Shown: positions 7,274 to 14,024 of the stretch, one piece after another
Layout of the letters: every line of letters begins with the position of its first letter
How positions within the stretch are numbered: the first letter of the stretch is position 1
Assembly: GCA_964402115.1 (NCBI GenBank)
Contig: CAYOBW010000114.1
Span: forward strand, 1 to 21,850
Length of the DNA stretch: 21,850 bases
Reading direction: 5' to 3'
Source: CAYOBW01 sp964402115
GTDB lineage: Bacteria > Verrucomicrobiota > Kiritimatiellia > UBA8416 > CAYOBW01
Program-made: the position numbers and the translations under genes
Notes under the pieces: model-generated
The model's input: the letters and a program-made list of their open reading frames with translations, nothing else
The model's database searches: none
What the model was told of the DNA's origin: nothing

Positions 7274-9135
7274 AACGCATGCTGTCCGCAGTGAACGTTT
7301 GGGTGTGTGGCTGCGCCATCGTGACGGCTGGCGCGCCGGCCGGGAGCGGCCCGGCAATCAGCCTGACGCTGATTCCGCCGTCGCCGATCACCGAGCAGAT
7401 CACGCTGGATATCCGCGGCGCGGTCTGGAACCGGACCGACGCGGCCCGGAAGTACGAGATGACCGTCTTTCTGGACGAGAGGAAAATCCACCAGGAGACC
7501 GTCGAAGCGGCCCCGCGGTCGCCTGCCGGGATCAAGTTCCGGTTGCCGGCAAAGGGCCTTGCCGGGAAGCGCAAGGTCACGCTGGTGGCGCAAGCGGGCG
7601 ACCGCTCGCTGAAGTTCGAGCGGCCCATCGAGATTCTCGCGGCGGACGTGCGCTCCACGCGGCGCCTCGGCGGGGCGTGGGTGGACATCTACCATCACGA
7701 CCCGCGCGAGGGGAAGCCGTTCGACGGCGAACTCGGGCAGATGACTGACGAGCAGTGGCGCGAGCTGGTGCGGGCGATGCACGCGGTGGACCAGGACATC
7801 CTGGTGATCACGATGATGTTCCAGAACTTCACGCACCGCGGCCGTCACAAGATCGAGACCGAGGGCTACCAGGGCAAGGCGTACTACCCGTCCAAGCTGT
7901 ACCCCGGCCGCATGCCGATCGCGTCGCAGGACCCGCTGGAGGCGATCATGGACGAGGCCGACAAGCTTGGTATGCACGTGTTGCCCGGCATTGGCTGCTA
8001 CGCGTTCTTCGACTACACGCCCGGCGCGCTACGCTGGTGCAAGGAAGTGGCCGCCGAGCTGTGGGCCCTGTACGGCCACCACCCGTCGTTCTACGGCTGG
8101 TACGTGAGCCACGAGAAGGACGGCGGCCTGGGCAGCGCTGAGGAGCGGAAGGAAATCGTCGCGTTCTTCCGGGAGTTCACGCCGTATGCGCACGGCCTGG
8201 CGCCGGACAAGCCGGTCATGCTGGCGCCGAACTGCTACCACCTGAGGGGGGCGGAGGACGCCTATCGTCAGCTGCTGCCCAACCTGGACATCCTCTCGCC
8301 CTTCGCGTACCACCGCATGCCGGCGAACGATCTGCGGGGGGAGGACGCCGCGGCGCTGATGCAGTCCCTCAGCGATGAAGCGGGGTGCCACCTGTGGATG
8401 GATGTCGAAAGCTTCGTCTTCGGCCCAGGCGGCGGCCTGGTTCCGCGGGCGATCGGCGGCTTGATCAGCGACTTCACCCGCTTCCCGACTTTCGAGAAGA
8501 CGATCCACTACCAGTTCCCCGGCTTGATGAGCGCGCCGGAGATGACACGGCAGCCCGGTGGTCCGGCGTCGGTCAAGCTCTACCTCGACTACAAGCAGTA
8601 CCTGGAAAGGCAGGCGCACCCGCCTGCGCCCCACGCCGCCCAGGGCAAGCCGGTGCGGCTGGAAACGGCGTACGCGCCGCGGTACCCGGGTGGCGGCACG
8701 AACGCGGTGGCGGACGGCTGCGTTGGAGAGGAAGACTACCAGGATCCCGCGTGGCAGGGTTACTACGGCGCGGACCTCGGCGCGACCATCGACCTCGGGC
8801 AAGCCGTGCCGATCGGGAAGCTGTCGGCCGGCTTCCTGCAGGTGCCGGCGGGCGGCATCTACATGCCGAAACAGGTTGAATTCGCCGTGTCGGAAGACGG
8901 CGCGGCCTTCAAGGTCGTGAAGGCGATCGAGCCCGGCGTGCCGTACGCCGAGGCGGAGCCCGCGCGGCGTGTCGTTGAGGCGGACGGCAGCGGCGCCGCC
9001 GCGCGCTTCGTCCGTGTGCGCGCCGCGAACGTCGGCAAGATCCCGCCGGGTATGCCGGCGGCCGGCACGCCGGCCTGGCTATTCGTGGACGAGATTGTCG
9101 TGAATCCGCCCACGCGAAAGGACCACACGGAATGA
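7270..9135 (+). CDS. Secreted DUF4434-like TIM-barrel protein with C-terminal discoidin-like module (copy 1)
   Basis: A 621-residue protein. It has a signal peptide (1 to about 24), then an Ig-like/beta domain (about 28-125) opening with ISLTLIPPSPITEQ. A DUF4434-like glycosidase-fold region follows (about 130-450), with DEQWRELVRAM, DPLEAIMDEADKLGMHV and YGHHPSFYGWYVSHEKDG. A discoidin-like module fills about 458-617 and ends AWLFVDEIVVNP. Two glutamates shared with the paralogue at 14025 stand out: E282 in GWYVSHE and E380 in HLWMDVE. Their position would fit the acid/base and nucleophile of a retaining TIM-barrel glycosidase, but that is inference; DUF4434 proteins are not well characterised. 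The start is fixed by AGGAGGA at 7254-7260. The stop overlaps the next start by ATGA (9132-9135). Confidence 0.88.
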   Translation: MKRMLSAVNVWVCGCAIVTAGAPAGSGPAISLTLIPPSPITEQITLDIRGAVWNRTDAARKYEMTVFLDERKIHQETVEAAPRSPAGIKFRLPAKGLAGKRKVTLVAQAGDRSLKFERPIEILAADVRSTRRLGGAWVDIYHHDPREGKPFDGELGQMTDEQWRELVRAMHAVDQDILVITMMFQNFTHRGRHKIETEGYQGKAYYPSKLYPGRMPIASQDPLEAIMDEADKLGMHVLPGIGCYAFFDYTPGALRWCKEVAAELWALYGHHPSFYGWYVSHEKDGGLGSAEERKEIVAFFREFTPYAHGLAPDKPVMLAPNCYHLRGAEDAYRQLLPNLDILSPFAYHRMPANDLRGEDAAALMQSLSDEAGCHLWMDVESFVFGPGGGLVPRAIGGLISDFTRFPTFEKTIHYQFPGLMSAPEMTRQPGGPASVKLYLDYKQYLERQAHPPAPHAAQGKPVRLETAYAPRYPGGGTNAVADGCVGEEDYQDPAWQGYYGADLGATIDLGQAVPIGKLSAGFLQVPAGGIYMPKQVEFAVSEDGAAFKVVKAIEPGVPYAEAEPARRVVEADGSGAAARFVRVRAANVGKIPPGMPAAGTPAWLFVDEIVVNPPTRKDHTE

Positions 9136-11831
9136 GTGGACAAGAACAGGGCTGCAAACAAGCGGCCGCCTGGATGGTTGCCTGCCTGTTGGGCTGCCTC
9201 GCGCCCGGCGCGCGCAGCGCCGCCGCCGATGCGCCCGCGCTCGTCCTCTGCGGCCGGCCGGACAACGATCTCTGCGTGGTGCTGCAGGCCAGCCGCGTGC
9301 CGCACGCCCGCTGCGATACGCCGGCGCAGGCCGTGCAGGCTGCCGCGGCAGGCGCAGGCGTGCTGCTGCTGGCGGACGGCTACCCCGCGGCGACCACGCC
9401 CGTCGACGCGGCGTTGTTCGCGGAGGCTGCGCGAAAGAAGCTGCGGGTCTATGTCGAGTACCCCGCCATGCTGCCGGACCTGTCGATCGGCCCGGCGCGC
9501 ACGGCGGGCTGGGAACGGACGGTCGTCGCGTCGGATGCCTTCGGCCCGGAACTGGCCCGCATGCGGTTGCTCATGGTTCAGGACTGCCGGTTCCTGCCGC
9601 TGGAAGCCGCGGCGCCGCACCTGGTCCTCGCCCGCGTCGCCGGCTACAACACGGCCGCGTTCGGCCTGCCGAAGGACAACGTCTGGCCCATGCTCTTCGA
9701 GCATCCCCGCGGGAACCTGCTTGTCTCCACCACAAAGCTTAGCCAGTTTGTGACCGCGCGCTACGCGCCGGCCGATGCCTGGCCCGCCGTCTGGCGGATG
9801 ATTCTCGGGTGGGTCTCCGCGGGCGCCGCCGTGCCCGAGCTGAAGTGGACGCCCACGGTGCGGCCCAGCTTCGGCAAGACCGAGCGCCTGCCGCGCGCGG
9901 CAGGGCGGCTCGCGGTCGCGCGCGGCGTGGAGTGGTACTCCGGGGGGCGGCTGCTCATTCACCCCGACTGGCAGAAGCTCATGGACACGGCCGGGCGGTA
10001 CCACGATCGCACCGGCCCGGGGCCCGGCCCCGACCTGCCGCCGGGCGACGGCACGCTGGGGCTGCTCGAAGCGTACAGCTCGCGCATCGACTGGCAGGGC
10101 CGCCAGCCCGTGCGCTGGTTCACCCGCGCCGACTGCAACAGCGAGGCGGCGATGGCCCTGGCCCTGCGCAGCGTCATGGACGGCGATGCGCGCAGCAAGG
10201 CCGTGGCGACAAACCTCCTGGACTTCGTGCTGCTGCGCTCCAACCTGCAGCAGGGCCCGCGGGCGGATCCGGCGAGCCCCTGCTATGGCCTGCTCGGCTG
10301 GGACACGCGGCCGGAAGGCGCGGTGGTGCACTACGGCGACGACAACGCCCGGGCGATCCTGGGGCAGGTGGCTGTTGCGTGCGCGCTCAAGAGCGACCGC
10401 TGGGATGACGCCATTCTCCGCTGCGCGCTGGCCAACTTCCGTCTCACCGGGCCGGCGGGGTTTCAGACGGCCCGCATCGACGAGCCGCAGCTGCTGGAGA
10501 GAGGCTGGCGCTGGTACTGGGAAAGTTCGGACGGGCGCTGGGGCGGCGTTCGCGAATGCCCGCACTATCAGGCGTACCAGTGGGCCGTGCGCCTGTGGCT
10601 CTACGACAAGACCCGCTTCGCCCCGCTGCTGCAGCGGACCGAGCGTGCGCTGCGCCACATGATGCGCGTGTATCCCGCGGGATGGCAGGCGGAGTGCGCG
10701 CGCGAGGAGGGGGAGCGGTGCCGCATGCTGCTGCCGCTGGCCTGGCTTGTGCGCGTCGCTGACACCCCCGAACACCGCGGCTGGCTGCGCCAGGTCGCGG
10801 ACTACGTCCTTGCGGATCAGGACGCCGCCGGGGCGATCCGTCAGCGCGTGACGGGCGGTGGCGGGGGCAACGAGTCCTACGGCACGGGTGAGTGCGCGCT
10901 GATCCACGCCAACGGCGACCCGTCGACCGACCTGCTGTACGGCGGGAACTTCGGGTTCCTGGGTCTCCATGAAGCCGCGGCCGCGACCGGCGATGCGGAC
11001 TTGCGGGCCGCCGCCGCGAAGCTCGCGGACTTCATGATCCGCGCCCAGGTGCGCAGCAGCGCCCGCGCCGAGCTGGATGGCGCCTGGTTCCGCGGGTTCG
11101 ACTCCGAGCGCTGGGACTACTGGGGTTCGAACGGCGACATCGGCTGGGGCGTGTGGGCTACGGAGACGGGCTGGACGCAAGGGTGGATCGCCTCCGTGCT
11201 GGCGATGCGGGAGCTGAAGACATCCTTCTGGGAGTTGACCCAAGGCAGCCAGATCGCCCGGCATTTCGACGCCGTCCGGAGCCAGATGCTGCCAGATGAG
11301 GCGCTTGCGGCCGACGTCGGCGCCGTGCAGAAGCACGCCGCCCTGGGCAAGCCCCTCCGCCTGGCGGCCCCGCCGTCGCCCCGCTATCCGGGCGCCGGGG
11401 CCGAGGGGCTGGTCGATGGCCTGGCCGCCGCAGCCGAGCCCGGCATGCCGGAGTGGCTGGGCTGGGAAGGTGGCGACCTGGACGCCACCATCGATCTCGG
11501 CGCGCCCGTGGCGCTGCGCCGCGTGGCGATTCATTGCCTGCAGCACCGCCAGGCCGGCGTCTTCCTGCCGGCAGCCGTCACGATCGGCGTCTCCGACGAC
11601 GGGCAGACGTTCCGCGAAGCGGCGGTCGCCAGGCCGCGCGCGCCGACCTCGCGGGGCGTGCCGTTCTGCGAAACGCTGGAGGCCACGCTCGAGGCGAAGG
11701 CGCGGTTCGTGCGCGTGCACGCCAGCAACGTCGGCGCGATTCCCGGCCCGCACCCCGCGGCCGGCCGGCCGGCCTGGCTGTTCGTGGACGAGATCCTGGT
11801 GAATCCGCAAGGAAAGCAGGCCGCGCCGTGA
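9132..11831 (+). CDS. Large secreted protein: unrecognised N-terminal domain, helical toroid-like region, C-terminal discoidin-like module (copy 2)
   Basis: An 899-residue, end-to-end paralogue of the protein at 3725. The N-terminus is a signal sequence with LLGC at 19-22 as a possible lipobox; cleavage after RSAAA is the alternative. Shared blocks include LLLADGYPAATT (78-89), LRVYVEYPAMLP (104-115), TKLSQFVTARY, LKWTPTVRPSFG, YGDDNAR (401-407), CPHYQAYQWAV, LLPLAWLVRVADTPEHR and TGWTQGWI. The discoidin-like module occupies about 738-899 and ends AWLFVDEILVNP. The ATG overlaps the stop of the DUF4434-like gene, with AAAGGA at 9117-9122 as its ribosome-binding site. The stop overlaps the next gene as GTGA. 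The repeated, conserved motifs argue for a real enzymatic or binding role, but no function is established; a glycosidase, lyase or glycan-binding protein would fit. Confidence 0.87.
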   Translation: MSGQEQGCKQAAAWMVACLLGCLAPGARSAAADAPALVLCGRPDNDLCVVLQASRVPHARCDTPAQAVQAAAAGAGVLLLADGYPAATTPVDAALFAEAARKKLRVYVEYPAMLPDLSIGPARTAGWERTVVASDAFGPELARMRLLMVQDCRFLPLEAAAPHLVLARVAGYNTAAFGLPKDNVWPMLFEHPRGNLLVSTTKLSQFVTARYAPADAWPAVWRMILGWVSAGAAVPELKWTPTVRPSFGKTERLPRAAGRLAVARGVEWYSGGRLLIHPDWQKLMDTAGRYHDRTGPGPGPDLPPGDGTLGLLEAYSSRIDWQGRQPVRWFTRADCNSEAAMALALRSVMDGDARSKAVATNLLDFVLLRSNLQQGPRADPASPCYGLLGWDTRPEGAVVHYGDDNARAILGQVAVACALKSDRWDDAILRCALANFRLTGPAGFQTARIDEPQLLERGWRWYWESSDGRWGGVRECPHYQAYQWAVRLWLYDKTRFAPLLQRTERALRHMMRVYPAGWQAECAREEGERCRMLLPLAWLVRVADTPEHRGWLRQVADYVLADQDAAGAIRQRVTGGGGGNESYGTGECALIHANGDPSTDLLYGGNFGFLGLHEAAAATGDADLRAAAAKLADFMIRAQVRSSARAELDGAWFRGFDSERWDYWGSNGDIGWGVWATETGWTQGWIASVLAMRELKTSFWELTQGSQIARHFDAVRSQMLPDEALAADVGAVQKHAALGKPLRLAAPPSPRYPGAGAEGLVDGLAAAAEPGMPEWLGWEGGDLDATIDLGAPVALRRVAIHCLQHRQAGVFLPAAVTIGVSDDGQTFREAAVARPRAPTSRGVPFCETLEATLEAKARFVRVHASNVGAIPGPHPAAGRPAWLFVDEILVNPQGKQAAP

Positions 11832-12895
11832 CGGGACGCGCTCACATAGAAGCGGCCCTGCAGGGGCGGCGCGCGGAGCGGGTGCCGTGTTTTCCGCTCG
11901 TGGATGTGGCCTATGCGAGCGCGCACGCCGGCCGAACCATGGCCAGCCTGCAGCTGGACCCGCACGTCCACGCCGCGGCGCTGGCGCAGTGCGCCCGGGA
12001 GCTGCCGATCGAAGGCGTCTACATCAACCTCTGCCTCGGAGCGCAGCAGGCCGCGCGGTTCGTGCGCGAGGACGGGTGCTACAGGGGACGGCTCGACGAC
12101 GGGCTGGACGTGGCGTTCGGCGAGAACGACGTGGCATCCGTCGCGGCCACCGACATCGTTTCGCCGGACGATCCGCGGATCGGGTCGGCCGAACTCTTTC
12201 ACCCGGGCATGCTCGAAACGTTCCTGGCCATGCCGGCCGACGTCGACAGGGAGGTGGCGGTTTGCGTCGGGCTGACCGGCGCGTTCTCGCAGGTCGGGTT
12301 CCTGCTGGGCCTGCAGAATCTGATGGTGGCGCTGGTGGACGATCCGGCGGGCGTGCACCGGGCCATTCGCCGGCGCCAGGCGGCTGCCCTGCGGCAGGCT
12401 CGCGAGCTCCGCGACGCAGGAGCGCGGTTCATCTGGATCGGCGAAGGCATGGCGTCCAGCAGCCTGCTCAGCCCGCAAATGTACGCCGAGTTCGTCTTGC
12501 CGTACGAGCAGGAGCTCGCCGACGAGATCCGGCGGCTCGGCGCCCTGTCGTTGCTGCACATCTGCGGCAACATCACCCCGGCGCTGGAGGCGGTCGCGCA
12601 GAGTCGGGCGGATGGCGTGGACGTGGACGCGCCGACGGACTGGGCGGCGGCGGTCAGGATCCTGGGGCCGCGGGCCTGCCTCAAGGGCAACCTCAACCCG
12701 CTGCTCTTCCTGCCGGGGAAGGCGCAGGCGCTCGCCGACGCCTGCGCCGCAGCCCGGCGCGAGGCCGGCGCCGCGGAGCGTTTCATCATGAGCACCGGCT
12801 GCCTGGTTCCGCGCGATTCCGCGCGGGCGGCGTTCGAAGTCATGGCCCGCGCCTGCGAGCGCGGTGCGGCGCGGGGACCGAGGGAGACATCATGA
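11828..12895 (+). CDS. MtaA/CmuA-like methyltransferase, uroporphyrinogen decarboxylase superfamily (copy 1)
   Basis: A 355-residue cytosolic protein with the TIM-barrel layout of the URO-D superfamily. It carries the zinc ligands of the MtaA/CmuA methyltransferase branch rather than the HemE active site: H244 and C246 in LLHICGN, and C325 in MSTGCLVP. Characterised members use zinc to activate a thiol (coenzyme M) or otherwise move methyl groups to or from a corrinoid protein. No corrinoid protein is encoded in the window, so the methyl donor and acceptor are unknown. The start is GTG at 11828, overlapping the previous TGA (GTGA), with AAGGAAA at 11809-11815; homology begins at once with the AHIEAALQGRRAERVPCFP segment. 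The long upstream extension of this frame (from 11453) is a shadow of the previous gene. Confidence 0.9.
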   Translation: MTGRAHIEAALQGRRAERVPCFPLVDVAYASAHAGRTMASLQLDPHVHAAALAQCARELPIEGVYINLCLGAQQAARFVREDGCYRGRLDDGLDVAFGENDVASVAATDIVSPDDPRIGSAELFHPGMLETFLAMPADVDREVAVCVGLTGAFSQVGFLLGLQNLMVALVDDPAGVHRAIRRRQAAALRQARELRDAGARFIWIGEGMASSSLLSPQMYAEFVLPYEQELADEIRRLGALSLLHICGNITPALEAVAQSRADGVDVDAPTDWAAAVRILGPRACLKGNLNPLLFLPGKAQALADACAAARREAGAAERFIMSTGCLVPRDSARAAFEVMARACERGAARGPRETS

Positions 12896-12969
12896 GCAAA
12901 CGACTACCGCTGCTGTTGGTCCTGGGTGGCATCGCCGAGATTGTCGTGAACGCGCAACGCAAAGAGTGA
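12892..12969 (+). pseudogene. 25-codon minigene, likely relic of a secreted protein with a discoidin tail
   Basis: The ATG at 12892 overlaps the stop of the preceding MtaA-like gene (ATGA), with GGGAGA at 12882-12887 before it. The encoded peptide is 25 residues: a signal-peptide-like start (MSKRLPLLLVLGGI) joined directly to AEIVVNAQRKE. The second half matches the extreme C-terminus of the neighbours' discoidin-like modules (DEIVVNPPTRK in the protein ending at 9135), and a 14-base stretch, GAGATTGTCGTGAA, is identical in both genes. The simplest reading is that an in-frame deletion removed everything between the signal peptide and the last dozen codons of a full-length secreted protein. 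A functional small membrane peptide cannot be excluded. Confidence 0.6.
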
Positions 12970-12996
12970 CGGGCCATTCGCGGGAGGTACACGGGC

Positions 12997-14010
12997 ATGC
13001 ATGCGTTACAGAGAACACGGGCGGCCGTGCGCGGCCAGCGCGTGGATCGTTTGCCGTGGTTCCCCATTCTCATCGCGCCGGCCTGCGAACTGACCGGCGT
13101 AAAGCAGGGCGAGTATTCCCAAAACCCGGAGGCAATGGCGGATACGCTCATCAGGGCCAGGGAACTCATTGGCGCGGACGGCATCTACGTGTCGCGCGAC
13201 AACTGGGTCGCGTACGAAGCCCTGGGCGGGGCCATGACCTTCGCGGAAGACGACGAGCCGAACGGCGCCGGCCCGCTGCTGACGTGCATCGGCGACTTCC
13301 GGAAGCTGACGGTCCCCGACCCGGAGTCGGCGCCGGGCATGTGCACGGTGCTGGCCGCCGCCCGGAAGGTTGTCGCGGCCGTGGGCCGGGACTACTACGT
13401 GCAGGCCAACATCGACTGCGGCCCTTTCAGCGTGGCGGCCATCCTGCGGGGCACGCAGGCGTTCATGCTGGACCTCGTCACCGAAGACGATCGCGAGCTC
13501 CAGGGCTTCCTGGAGTTCTGCACGGAGGTCGTCATTGCCTACGGCCGGGCGATGAATGCCACCGGGGTGCACGGGGTGCAATACGGCGACTCCACGGCCA
13601 GCCTCGTCAGCCCGGAGCACTACCGGACGTTCGCGCTGCCCTACCAGGAGAAGTCTCTTCGCGGCATGGCCAACCCGAACGTCGACCTGTGGGTGCATAT
13701 CTGCGGCGACAGCCGGCACATCCTGCATTTCCTGCGGGACCTCGACTTCCAGGGCTTCGAGGTTGACGCCAAGGTCGACCTGCGCGAGGCGCGCCAGCGC
13801 GTGGGGGACAAAGCGCTCAAGGGGAACCTCGACACGACCTTCCTGCTGCGCGAGAGCGAGGGGGCCGTGTACGAGGCCACGCTGGACATGCTGAGGAAGA
13901 GCGGCCTCAGAACCGGGCTGGTGGTCTCGCCGGGGTGCGGCGTCGCGCGCCTGACCCCCCTGGAGAACCTGCGGGCCATGCACCGCGCCTGCGAGGACTA
14001 CCGCTGCTGA
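12997..14010 (+). CDS. MtaA/CmuA-like methyltransferase, uroporphyrinogen decarboxylase superfamily (copy 2)
   Basis: A 337-residue cytosolic protein with no signal peptide. The zinc-binding triad of the MtaA/CmuA group is visible: H234 and C236 in VHICGD, and C314 in SPGCGV. It has the same overall layout as the protein at 11828 but is clearly divergent in sequence, so the pair is not a recent tandem duplication. Other family-like segments are the opening RTRAAVRGQRVDRLPWFP and ALKGNLDTTFLL near the end. The start at ATG 12997 has GGGAGGT at 12982-12988. Its placement between secreted glycan-active proteins suggests a role in the same pathway, perhaps handling a methyl group released from the substrate, but this is speculation. 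It should not be annotated as hemE. Confidence 0.9.
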   Translation: MHALQRTRAAVRGQRVDRLPWFPILIAPACELTGVKQGEYSQNPEAMADTLIRARELIGADGIYVSRDNWVAYEALGGAMTFAEDDEPNGAGPLLTCIGDFRKLTVPDPESAPGMCTVLAAARKVVAAVGRDYYVQANIDCGPFSVAAILRGTQAFMLDLVTEDDRELQGFLEFCTEVVIAYGRAMNATGVHGVQYGDSTASLVSPEHYRTFALPYQEKSLRGMANPNVDLWVHICGDSRHILHFLRDLDFQGFEVDAKVDLREARQRVGDKALKGNLDTTFLLRESEGAVYEATLDMLRKSGLRTGLVVSPGCGVARLTPLENLRAMHRACEDYRC

Positions 14011-14016
14011 GGAGGG
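14011..14016 (+). promoter_or_regulatory. Shine-Dalgarno site deciding the start of DUF4434-like copy 2
   Basis: GGAGGG immediately follows the TGA at 14008-14010 and sits 8 bases before the ATG at 14025. A second ATG at 14055 has GAAGGG at 14045-14050, which is weaker and closer, so 14025 is preferred. Either start leaves the hydrophobic signal segment intact. Confidence 0.6.
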
Positions 14017-14024
14017 AACCGCGA

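Noticed and set aside
3539..7357. Very long antisense open frame (1272 codons)
   Set aside because: It lies opposite two well-supported + strand genes and parts of two more. Its translation is arginine/proline/glycine-rich with no domain, and such antisense frames are expected at this GC content.
8859..11810. Long antisense open frame (983 codons)
   Set aside because: Mirror of the large secreted protein at 9132; low-complexity composition, no motifs and no ribosome-binding context.
11453..11827. Upstream extension of the first MtaA-like gene
   Set aside because: It is the out-of-frame shadow of the discoidin-like module above it; family similarity begins at the GTG at 11828.
11828..14010. 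Calling the URO-D family proteins HemE (haem biosynthesis)
   Set aside because: Both carry the HxC...C zinc triad of the MtaA/CmuA branch and sit among glycan genes with no other haem genes.
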